Assembly (NCBI GenBank): GCA_938004375.1
Contig: CALKWH010000050.1
Location: 1-38,259, forward strand
DNA from: an uncultured Pseudomonadota bacterium
GTDB taxonomy: Bacteria; Myxococcota_A; Polyangia; HGW-17
Length of the DNA stretch: 38,259 nucleotides
Direction of reading: 5' to 3'
The stretch's first letter is position 1. The number at the start of each line of letters is the position of its first letter. Below the pieces are notes generated by a model. That model ran no database searches and was not told the DNA's origin. It worked only from the letters and a program-made list of their open reading frames with translations. Shown one piece after another: positions 14,785 to 21,982 of the stretch. The translations under genes and the position numbers were made by a program.

Positions 14785-15645
14785 ATGTCCGTTTGCAGCA
14801 TGACCGGGTTCGGCCGACTCCTCGAGGAGCTCCCCGAGGGCCGGCTGTCGATCGAGGTGCGCACGCTCAACGCCCGAGGCCGGGAGATCACCGTCCACGC
14901 GGGGGGTCTGGCCGTGCCCGAGGCCGAGCTGCGCGAGCTCGCGTCCGGGCGGTTCTCCCGCGGAAAAATCGACGTCTCCCTGCGTCTCGAGCCCACTGCG
15001 GACGCCGGCTTCGACACCGTGACCGGCCTGATCGAAGGGCTCCGCGCGCGCATCGCCGGCCGGGACATCCTGCTGCAGGAGACGCTCCTGGCCCGGCTGA
15101 TCCTCGCCCTCGAGGGCGGCCCCGGCAGCCGCCGGACCCCCGCGCCGGGTCCCGACCGCGTCCTCGAGGCCGTGGCCAGGGCCTGCGAGCTCGCCCTCGA
15201 GCACAGGCGCGGCGAGGGCGCGCGCATGGTCGCGGCCATCCACGAGGTCACCGCCCGGCTGCGAGGCCTCGTCGACGACCTCGCGGCGGCGGCCCCGCTC
15301 TTCGCCCGCGCCCAGCGCGAGCGCCTCGCCGCGCGCCTGACCGAGGCGGGGGTGCCCGCCGGGGCCGTGATCGAGCCGCCGCTGGCCCGCGAGCTGGCCG
15401 TCCTGGCCGACCGCGCGGACGTGAACGAGGAGCTGGCCCGCCTGCGGACCCACCTCGATCGCCTCATCGAAACCCTGACCGCCGACCGCCCCATCGGCCG
15501 CGAGGTGGACTTCCTCTGCCAGGAGCTGGTGCGGGAGAGCAACACCATCGGCTCCAAGAGCGCCGACGCCGGCATCGCCGCGGCCGTGATCCGGCTCAAG
15601 ACCGGGATCGAGCAGATCCGCGAGCTGGCCGCCAACCTGGAGTGA
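14785..15645 (+). CDS. yicC: YicC family endoribonuclease
   Basis: 286 residues, usual length. The N-terminal SMTGFGR motif and an NARGREI stretch (family form N.R.L...) mark the YicC-N domain; the C-terminal DUF1732 ends with GREVDFLCQELVRESNTIGSKSADAGI and KTGIEQIRE, the most conserved part of the family. E. coli YicC is an endoribonuclease acting on small RNAs. The ATG at 14785 is used: GGAGGG lies seven bases upstream and SMTGFGR then starts at residue 5 as in relatives; the internal ATG at that motif would lose the Shine-Dalgarno. It is followed 2 bases later by gmk, the classical yicC-gmk order. Confidence 0.94.
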   Translation: MSVCSMTGFGRLLEELPEGRLSIEVRTLNARGREITVHAGGLAVPEAELRELASGRFSRGKIDVSLRLEPTADAGFDTVTGLIEGLRARIAGRDILLQETLLARLILALEGGPGSRRTPAPGPDRVLEAVARACELALEHRRGEGARMVAAIHEVTARLRGLVDDLAAAAPLFARAQRERLAARLTEAGVPAGAVIEPPLARELAVLADRADVNEELARLRTHLDRLIETLTADRPIGREVDFLCQELVRESNTIGSKSADAGIAAAVIRLKTGIEQIRELAANLE

Positions 15646-15647
15646 AC

Positions 15648-16259
15648 ATGCCCGCCGAACGAGGCTTCCTGTTCGTCATCACCGCGCCCTCGGGCGCCGG
15701 CAAGACCACGCTCATCACCCGCCTGCGCGGCGAGTTCCCGCAGGTCCGGTTCTCGGTGTCCACGACCACCCGGGCGCCGCGGCCCGGCGAGGTCCACGGC
15801 CGGGACTATTTCTTCGTCGATCCCCCGACGTTCCGGGGGATGGTCGAGCGAGGCGCCTTCATCGAGTGGGCGCACATCCACGGCCACGACTACGGCACCA
15901 CCTGGGAATACGTGGACGCCGCCCTGGCCGAGGGACAGGAACTGATCCTGGACATCGACGTGCAGGGCTTCCGCGCGCTGCGCCGGGCGCTGGGCGACCG
16001 GGCCAACTACGTCTTCATCGCGCCCCCCTCCCTCGAGACCCTCGAACGCCGGCTCGCCGGACGCGGCACCGAGACCCCGGAGAGCCTGGCCCTGCGGCTG
16101 CACAACGCCCGCGAGGAGCTCCGCGCGGCCGGGGAGTTCGACTTCCTCGTCGTCAACGACGAGCTCGAGGCCGCCTGGGGCGAGCTGCGCGCGGTCTGGC
16201 TCGCCTGCCACCTGCGACCCCGGTACCGGCCGGACCTCGTCCCCGAGGCCACCCCATGA
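15648..16259 (+). CDS. gmk: Guanylate kinase
   Basis: Phosphorylates GMP to GDP using ATP. 203 residues, standard length. The P-loop is APSGAGKTT (about 13-21); the GMP-binding region shows STTTRAPRPGEVHGRDYFFV and FIEWAHIHGHDYGTTWEYV; ILDIDVQGFRALR and the lid-type RLAGRGTETPESLALRL follow. Start ATG at 15648 lies 2 bases after the yicC stop, and the longer open frame upstream is out of context. The TGA stop (16257-16259) overlaps the ATG of rel (16256-16258), so translation of the two is probably coupled. Guanine nucleotide supply and (p)ppGpp synthesis are thus in one operon. Confidence 0.97.
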   Translation: MPAERGFLFVITAPSGAGKTTLITRLRGEFPQVRFSVSTTTRAPRPGEVHGRDYFFVDPPTFRGMVERGAFIEWAHIHGHDYGTTWEYVDAALAEGQELILDIDVQGFRALRRALGDRANYVFIAPPSLETLERRLAGRGTETPESLALRLHNAREELRAAGEFDFLVVNDELEAAWGELRAVWLACHLRPRYRPDLVPEATP

Positions 16260-18391
16260 AGGCGGCCCTCGAGCAGGTCCGCGAACAATACCTGCGGCAC
16301 TTCCCCGGCGCGGACACGGCCTTCCTGGACAGAGCGCACGCCGTGGCGCAGACCGTCTACGCCACCTTTTCCCGGAGCTCGGGGGACCCCTTCATCGTCC
16401 ACGCCCTGGCCGTCACCCGCACGGTGGCCGAGATGGGCCTGGACCGGGACGCGCTCATCGCCGCCCTGCTCCACGACGCCGCCGGCGATCCCCGCGCCAG
16501 GTCCTCCCTGGGGGATCTGTGGACGCCCACGGTGCAGACCCTGGTGGAGAACCTGGACCGGCTGCGGCGCATCCGCCCGGCGGCCCCCACCGAGGAGGAA
16601 CACGAGGGCTACCGGCGCATGGTGCTGGCCGTCGGCGGGGATCTGCGCGCGGTGCTCATCCGCGTCTCGGACCGGCTCGACAACATGCGCACGCTGCGCT
16701 TCCTGCCCCGGGAGGAGCAGGTGCGCGTCGCCGCCGAGGTGCGGCACATCTTCGCCCCCCTGGCCAACCGCCTCGGTCTGCAGGCCGTCAAGTCCGAGCT
16801 GGAGAACCTGGCCTTTCTCACCCTCGAGCCAGAGGCCTACCAGGCCCTCGACCGCGGGGTGCGGGAGTTCGAGCGCTCCCGGGCGAGCTACGTGGACGAG
16901 GTCGTGCGGCTCATCTCCGCGCGTCTGCAGGCGATGGAGATCCCCGCCGTCGTCTACGGCCGGCCCAAGCACCTGTACAGCATCCACCTCAAGATGCAGG
17001 AGGGCCACAAGCAGCTCGAGGACATCCACGACCTGATCGGATTCCGCATCCTGGTCGACTCGCCGGCCCAGTGCTACGCCGCGCTGGGGCTGATCCACAG
17101 CCTGTTCAAGCCCGTGGAGGGCCGCTTCAAGGACTACATCGCGGTCCCCAAGCCCAACGGCTACCAGTCGTTGCACACCACCGTGCTGGGCCCGCGCAAC
17201 CGGCGCATCGAGATCCAGCTGCGCACCCACCAGATGCACGAGATCGCCGAGAAGGGCGTCGCCGCCCACTGGTTCTACAAGGAACGCGGACAGAAGGCGC
17301 GGTCCCCCGGGGAGAGCGCCGCTGCAGGTGCCGAAATCACGGGAACGGGGGGCACCGAGCTCGCCGCCACCGACGCCCGCTTCTGGTCCCTCGCCCAGTA
17401 CCAGACCGAGATCTTCGTGTTCACCCCGCTGGGCCGGCTGGTGCCGCTGCCGGTGGGCTCCTGCCCGGTGGACTTCGCCTTCATGGTCCACTCCCAAGTG
17501 GGCGTGCACTGCACGGGGGCGCGGGTCAACGGGCTGATGGTGCCGCTGCGGACGCCGTTGAAGACGATGGACGTCGTCGAGATCCTCACCTCCCCCCATC
17601 AGTGGCCCAAGTCCGATTGGCTCAAGTTCGTGGTCACGGGCAAGGCCCGCAACAAGATCCGCTACTACCTGAACCAGGTGGAGCGCGAGGCCACCCGCCA
17701 GCGCGGGCGAGATCTCTTGGAGCGCGAATTCAAGCGCCGCAAGATCAGCCTCAACCGGCTGCTGCACGAGGACGTCCTCGACGGGCACCTGGCCGAGCTC
17801 AAGTGCCAGAACCTGGACGACCTGCTGCTAGGGATCGGCGACGGCCGCATCCCGATGGACAAGGTCTTCGCGCAGGTCGTGCCGGTCGCGGAGAAGCCCG
17901 AGGAGCCCCCGCCGAAGAAGGAGCCCGAGAAGGCGAAGCAGAAGAAGCGGGTGGTGCACGGCCCCCCCATCGAGGTCGAGGGGATGCGTCACGTGCTCGT
18001 CAAGCTCGCCCACTGCTGCCGGCCGGTGCCCGGGGAGGCCATCATCGGCTTCGTCACCCGCGCCCAGGGGGTCTCCATCCACCGACAGGACTGTCCCCGC
18101 GTGACCGGGCTGCCGCCCCAGCGCCTCACGGAGGCCACCTGGATCCTCGACTCCGAGCTCGGCGAACCCGTGCGCCTGCGGGTGGTCACCGAGGATCGGC
18201 CGGGCCTGCTCGCCTTGATGAGCGAGGTCTTCGGCAAGCTGGGGATCAACATCCGCAAGGTCCAGACCGAGCCCCTGAAGAACGGCCGCTCGGCCGTGCT
18301 CTTCCACTTCACCGGCAACCGCACCGGCCTGGAGATCCTGATCCGGAACCTCAAGAAGATCAAGGGCGTCCACAGCGCCTCGAAGTCTTAG
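16256..18391 (+). CDS. RelA/SpoT-family (p)ppGpp synthetase, degenerate hydrolase site
   Basis: 711 residues with the full long-RSH order: HD hydrolase domain (about 30-190), synthetase (about 230-350), TGS (about 382-445), a Lys/Glu/Pro linker (about 545-566), zinc-finger-like HCCRPVPG...HRQDCPRV (about 585-612) and C-terminal ACT (about 636-711). The synthetase has GRPKHLYSIHLKM, GRFKDYIAVPKPNGYQSLHT and EIQLRT; RFKD (290-293) is the signature of bifunctional Rel/SpoT rather than RelA. In the HD domain His49, His73-Asp74 and the Asp of SDRLDNMRT remain, but the catalytic HDxxED reads HDAAGD: the essential Glu is Gly77. Hydrolase loss is therefore predicted. rpoZ, usual between gmk and spoT, is missing. 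Confidence 0.94.
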   Translation: MKAALEQVREQYLRHFPGADTAFLDRAHAVAQTVYATFSRSSGDPFIVHALAVTRTVAEMGLDRDALIAALLHDAAGDPRARSSLGDLWTPTVQTLVENLDRLRRIRPAAPTEEEHEGYRRMVLAVGGDLRAVLIRVSDRLDNMRTLRFLPREEQVRVAAEVRHIFAPLANRLGLQAVKSELENLAFLTLEPEAYQALDRGVREFERSRASYVDEVVRLISARLQAMEIPAVVYGRPKHLYSIHLKMQEGHKQLEDIHDLIGFRILVDSPAQCYAALGLIHSLFKPVEGRFKDYIAVPKPNGYQSLHTTVLGPRNRRIEIQLRTHQMHEIAEKGVAAHWFYKERGQKARSPGESAAAGAEITGTGGTELAATDARFWSLAQYQTEIFVFTPLGRLVPLPVGSCPVDFAFMVHSQVGVHCTGARVNGLMVPLRTPLKTMDVVEILTSPHQWPKSDWLKFVVTGKARNKIRYYLNQVEREATRQRGRDLLEREFKRRKISLNRLLHEDVLDGHLAELKCQNLDDLLLGIGDGRIPMDKVFAQVVPVAEKPEEPPPKKEPEKAKQKKRVVHGPPIEVEGMRHVLVKLAHCCRPVPGEAIIGFVTRAQGVSIHRQDCPRVTGLPPQRLTEATWILDSELGEPVRLRVVTEDRPGLLALMSEVFGKLGINIRKVQTEPLKNGRSAVLFHFTGNRTGLEILIRNLKKIKGVHSASKS

Positions 18392-18422
18392 CCCTCCGGT
18401 CCGTCCGACCCTGCCCTCAAAG

Positions 18423-18455
18423 CACGGAATCCGTGGGACCTATCACGGCCGTGAT
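18423..18455. repeat. Two adjacent palindromes after rel
   Basis: CACGGAATCCGTG (18423-18435) and the perfect 14-bp palindrome ATCACGGCCGTGAT (18442-18455), 32 bases after the rel stop. Neither is followed by a T-run. Thirteen bases further on an ATCGAA hexamer array begins. Confidence 0.8.
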
Positions 18456-18467
18456 GGATCTCTCTGT

Positions 18468-18489
18468 ATCGAAATCGAAATCGAAATCG
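18468..18489. repeat. ATCGAA hexamer array (3.7 units)
   Basis: Three perfect ATCGAA units plus ATCG, identical in phase and sequence to the array at 11652. It lies in the 159-base convergent gap between rel and the gene ending at 18551, which otherwise shows only the palindromes at 18423. Confidence 0.93.
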
Positions 18490-18550
18490 CTCGCCCCTTT
18501 GTCCTTCCGTCAACTATCCACGGGAAGAAAGGCGTCATCCGGGGCAGCGT

Positions 18551-19279
18551 TCACCCGACGCGGCGGTAAACCAGGGCGTTGCCGCGCTTGCCGCAGAGCG
18601 CGAGGACCCCGGCGTGACGCAGCGTCCAGGCCATCTTCCCCGCGTGGGGTCCGGCCCCCGCCGCGGCGAGCTCCTTCACCGTGAACTCCTCGGGTAGCTC
18701 CGCCGGCACCAGGCCAGCCCAGGCCGCAAATCCGCAGAACGCCTCGGTCCCGTGCACGGCCACCAGGTCACGATCCGCGATGCGCACGCCGCGGCGCCGC
18801 CAGGAGCCGGTCCCGTCCGCCACCCGCGTCTCCAGGACATCGGCGTGGACGACCTCCACCGTCAGCCCCGGGTGCCCCAGGAGCGGCCACAGGCCGGTGA
18901 GCTCGCCGAAGACGGCGTACACGGTGTCGTGCTTCGGGCTTCGGCGGCGGGACTTCAGCCGGCCCGAGCGGGTGCGGGTCTCCAGGATCTTGCAGCGGGC
19001 GACCGGGAACACGATCCGCACCGGGCGGGTCGCTAGGAGCCGCGCCAACTTGGCCCGGAGCCGACCGAGTCCGCGGGTCTGGATCTCCACCACCGTGCCG
19101 TCCGCCCACACGACGTCGCACACGACGCCCTCCAGGGACACCTCGGTGGCCCCATCCTCACCGCGAAAGCGCTCCTTGAGCGCCTCGTGGAGCCGGCTCT
19201 CGTTATAGGTATTGATCCCCCTCGGCTCCGCGTCCTGCGGGGCCCGAAGACGGCCGGGCGTGGTCGTGCGGCGTCTCAA
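18551..19279 (-). CDS. Hypothetical protein with possible nuclease-like core
   Basis: About 242 residues from a TTG at 19279; no ATG or GTG occurs before the conserved-looking region (INTYNESRLHEALKERF) and no Shine-Dalgarno is visible, so the true start is uncertain. The region VVCDVVWADGTVVEIQTRGLGRLRAKLARLL followed by PVRIVFPVARCKIL resembles a widespread uncharacterised family I recall starting NTYNE..LH..LK and carrying EIQT. The D...EIQ arrangement recalls a PD-(D/E)XK nuclease fold, but the usual Lys is Gln here, so activity is only a guess. The C-terminal third (FTVKELAAAG...MAWTLRHAGVL) looks like a winged helix. It starts 3 bases after the stop of the upstream lipoprotein gene. Confidence 0.72.
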   Translation of the reverse strand: MRRRTTTPGRLRAPQDAEPRGINTYNESRLHEALKERFRGEDGATEVSLEGVVCDVVWADGTVVEIQTRGLGRLRAKLARLLATRPVRIVFPVARCKILETRTRSGRLKSRRRSPKHDTVYAVFGELTGLWPLLGHPGLTVEVVHADVLETRVADGTGSWRRRGVRIADRDLVAVHGTEAFCGFAAWAGLVPAELPEEFTVKELAAAGAGPHAGKMAWTLRHAGVLALCGKRGNALVYRRVG

Positions 19280-19282
19280 CGT

Positions 19283-21247
19283 CTAATGAAAGCTGCCGAG
19301 GCGGATCGGCTCGGACCAGTCGAGGAAGGTGGTCTCGGGGAGGACCTCGGTCACGCGCAGGACGTCGCCCACCGTGATGAGCTCGCAGCCGACGCACTCG
19401 GTGATGTTGACGAGATCGGTGTCGCCGCCGGAGGCGAAGCGACCGGTGGCCTTGGGCGGGTCGTCATCCCCGGCGTCGGCGGCGTACACCGCGAAGTCGA
19501 TGTCGGTCAGGTCGGCGGGCACCTCGTCATCCACCTGGAGCGTGGGGAAGCCGGGCAGGTTCACGATGACCTGGGTGATGGCGTACTCGGTGGGGGAGGC
19601 CCACCAGTTCCAGCCCGCGTGCAGGAAGAGGGCGTCGGTGGAGAAGAACGCCACGATTCGGGGCAGATCGAGGATGTAGGAGAAGTGCCAGTTGGCGCCG
19701 TAGGGCGGGGCCAGGGTGCCCGCGACGCCGTCGCCCTCGGAGAGGTGTCCGTCGCCGTCGGTGTCGACGTAGGCATAGGGCAGGATCAGCAGTTGGGTGA
19801 GGGGGAAGCCCGGGCCCAGTTCCTGCGTCAGACTCCAGGCCTCGACGGTGTTCGCATCGAGGATGGCCAGGGGATCGGCCGTGACGCCGGAGAACTCGCC
19901 GTCGGCGACGGCCACGTCGAGCAGGCTCGCGCTGTGGGCGGGATCGAAGAGCAGCAGCCAGGGGTTCTCACCCTCGTCGGCCAGTTGCATGAAGGTCGGC
20001 GCGTCCACCACCGCGAAGGCCACCCGCACGTTGTCGGTGCCCGCGGTCACGCCCACCGGGCCCTGCACCTCGGGCACGCGCACGGGGGCCGACACGATCC
20101 GCATGTCCTGGGCCAAAGCCGCGGTGTCCCACGGAATGACCTGGGGGTTCTCCTCGAGGGCGGTCAGGAAGGTCCAGCCCACCATCGGCGGATCCTGGGC
20201 CGTGCCCGGGTGCACGAACACCAGGGCGCCGAGGGTGCCGTGGACGGCGCACAGGAATTCGTCCTCGTCCCAGAAACCGTTGTCGTTGGCGTCGTTGTAG
20301 AGCGCGGGCGGGAAGTAGCCCAGCAGCACGCCGCCTTCCACCGCGGTGAGCCACTCGGTGGGGGGCGCGATGGGCAGCTGGAGCTCGTAGGACGCCTCGG
20401 CGGCCAGCGGGTCCGCAGGGACGGAGCCGGGCAGTTCGCCCAGGATCACCGGCGTCCCGCCGAAGACCTGGACGCCGAACACGCCGACGCGGGGGTTGAG
20501 GAACTCGGGGAAAGACATCGCCTCGAGGAGCTCGCCGCCGATCGTCAGACCGGGGAGCGTGGTCGTCGCCGAGATCGGCTCGACGATGCCCTCGAGCTCG
20601 AAGGAGAAGTCGAACGTGCCAGTCATGATCGCGGTGGCCGTGAAGGCGGCCTCGCCGTCCGCGTCGGTGGTGAGCGCCAGGGGATCCACCGTGACCCCGT
20701 TGAAGGCGGGCAGGTACTCCAGGTCCGCCGCCTCGACGGGTCCGACGGCGTCCTCGAGGCGCAGGCGCAGCGGGAACGCGGCGTCCTCGTGGGTGTAGGC
20801 GGCCTCGCCGTCGGCCTCGACGGTGAGGGCGACGGTGAACGAAAGTTGCGCGGTGGCGTCCAGGGTCACGGCCGTCTCGGGATCGATCGGGGTGACGCGG
20901 GAGGCGAGCGCCGAGACCGTGACGGTCTCGAGGTGGTGGTCCGTCACGCCGATGACGGCCTCTCCGGCCGCGTCGGTGAGCACCGCGGTGGCGTCCGCGG
21001 TGGCGGCGCCGTCCTGCAGCACCAGGCTCACCCATACGCCGGAAAGCGGCGACCCGTCCTCGTCGACCACGGTGACGGTCACCTCCGTCACGAACGCGCC
21101 GGCCTCGGGCGAGTAGGTCACGGGGGACGCGCTCAGGGTGGAAAGGACGGCCGAGGGCTGGGCCTGCTTGGGCCCGCTCGACGAGTCGTCACAGGCGATG
21201 AGGTGGGCCAGCAGGAATATGGGCAGCAACAGGCGGAAGGGTTTCAT
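19283..21247 (-). CDS. Ig-like-domain lipoprotein
   Basis: 654 residues with a lipoprotein signal peptide ending HLIAC (Cys19, Asp at +2). A strong AAGGAG lies before the ATG at 21247. After a short Ser/Gln linker comes an invasin-type Big_1-like domain (about 35-110: VTVTVVDEDGSPLSGVWVSLVL...LTDAAGEAVIGVT), then a second, similar stretch (about 135-215: LTTDADGEAAFTAT). The rest is beta-rich and unassigned. Two EF-hand-like calcium loops are visible: DANDNGFWDEDE and DTDGDGHLSEGD. The two Cys near the C-terminus (ECVGCEL) could bind metal or form a disulfide. Probably a surface-exposed adhesive or structural protein; no specific function can be given. Confidence 0.85.
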   Translation of the reverse strand: MKPFRLLLPIFLLAHLIACDDSSSGPKQAQPSAVLSTLSASPVTYSPEAGAFVTEVTVTVVDEDGSPLSGVWVSLVLQDGAATADATAVLTDAAGEAVIGVTDHHLETVTVSALASRVTPIDPETAVTLDATAQLSFTVALTVEADGEAAYTHEDAAFPLRLRLEDAVGPVEAADLEYLPAFNGVTVDPLALTTDADGEAAFTATAIMTGTFDFSFELEGIVEPISATTTLPGLTIGGELLEAMSFPEFLNPRVGVFGVQVFGGTPVILGELPGSVPADPLAAEASYELQLPIAPPTEWLTAVEGGVLLGYFPPALYNDANDNGFWDEDEFLCAVHGTLGALVFVHPGTAQDPPMVGWTFLTALEENPQVIPWDTAALAQDMRIVSAPVRVPEVQGPVGVTAGTDNVRVAFAVVDAPTFMQLADEGENPWLLLFDPAHSASLLDVAVADGEFSGVTADPLAILDANTVEAWSLTQELGPGFPLTQLLILPYAYVDTDGDGHLSEGDGVAGTLAPPYGANWHFSYILDLPRIVAFFSTDALFLHAGWNWWASPTEYAITQVIVNLPGFPTLQVDDEVPADLTDIDFAVYAADAGDDDPPKATGRFASGGDTDLVNITECVGCELITVGDVLRVTEVLPETTFLDWSEPIRLGSFH

Positions 21248-21372
21248 GGTTCACTCCTTTTGCAACGGTTTTCAGCGCCGCGCGGGGCGTTCGTGCGGAA
21301 AAGAAGATACCATGAAATCGGAAAAGCGCCACGAACCGCGTAGGCCTGACTCGAGGGGATCCGCTGCCGGGT

Positions 21373-21933
21373 CTACCGGGGAGGCCACGCGTCCAGCGCG
21401 GCGAGCGCCCGGGCGATGCCCGCCACGATGACGGCGTTGGTGACCTGCCCGCGCAGGGTCCGTTCGACGAGCCGGTCCAGGGGGATCAGTTCGAGCTCCA
21501 GCTCCTCGTCGGCGTCGAACGCCGTGGCGTGGGTCCGGCGGGCGTCCTTCGCGATGAAGGTCCGGCAGCGGTTGTCCTGGATCGCGGGGTTGGGGAACAC
21601 CGGTCCCAGGTCGATCCACTCCCCGGCCGTGTACCCCGTCTCCTCGACGAGCTCGCGGCGCGCCCCCTCGAGGGGATCCTCGCCGGGCTCCATCACGCCG
21701 CCGGGCAGCTCGAGGGTGTGCGCCATGACCCCCTGACGGAACTGGTGCACGAACACTACCTCCTGCTCGGGGGTGATGGCGAAGATGTTCGCCCAATCCG
21801 GGAAGTGCAGCCGATAGAACCGGGCCGTCTTCCCGTCCCCGTCCCGCACGGAGCGGGTGCGCGAGATCGACACGAACGGCACCGAAAAAACGGTTTCCTC
21901 CTCGAGGTCCTTCCAGGCACGGGTGGGGCTCAT
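21373..21933 (-). CDS. NUDIX hydrolase, ADP-ribose pyrophosphatase-like
   Basis: 186 residues from the ATG at 21933, which follows AGGAG by six bases; an open frame continues eight codons upstream but lacks a site. The NUDIX box GGVMEPGEDPLEGARRELVEETGY is complete (GX5EX7REUXEEXGU), giving the Mg-binding REXXEE glutamates. VFVHQFRQGVMAHTLELPGG before it and IAKDARRT...DEELELELIPLDRL after it resemble the NudF/ADP-ribose pyrophosphatase branch, which hydrolyses nucleoside-diphosphate sugars such as ADP-ribose to AMP and sugar phosphate. Exact substrate is not determined. It is divergent from the lipoprotein gene at 21983 with only 49 bases between start codons. Confidence 0.92.
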   Translation of the reverse strand: MSPTRAWKDLEEETVFSVPFVSISRTRSVRDGDGKTARFYRLHFPDWANIFAITPEQEVVFVHQFRQGVMAHTLELPGGVMEPGEDPLEGARRELVEETGYTAGEWIDLGPVFPNPAIQDNRCRTFIAKDARRTHATAFDADEELELELIPLDRLVERTLRGQVTNAVIVAGIARALAALDAWPPR

Positions 21934-21946
21934 GAACGCTCCTGTC

Positions 21947-21976
21947 TTGTCAGGCACGCGGCGCCTGTGCTATTCC
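21947..21976 (+). promoter_or_regulatory. Possible extended -10 promoter giving a leaderless mRNA
   Basis: TTGTCA (21947-21952), 18-base spacer, and TGC-TATTCC (extended -10 at 21968-21976). Initiation seven bases later would fall on or next to the ATG at 21983, which has no Shine-Dalgarno. The -10 matches only half of the consensus. Confidence 0.35.
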
Positions 21977-21982
21977 CGGGGC

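Noticed and set aside
13383..16259. 958-residue plus-strand open frame
   Set aside because: Only its last part (from 15648) is guanylate kinase. The rest is non-coding DNA and antisense to yjbQ and the rhomboid-like gene, plus the wrong frame of yicC.
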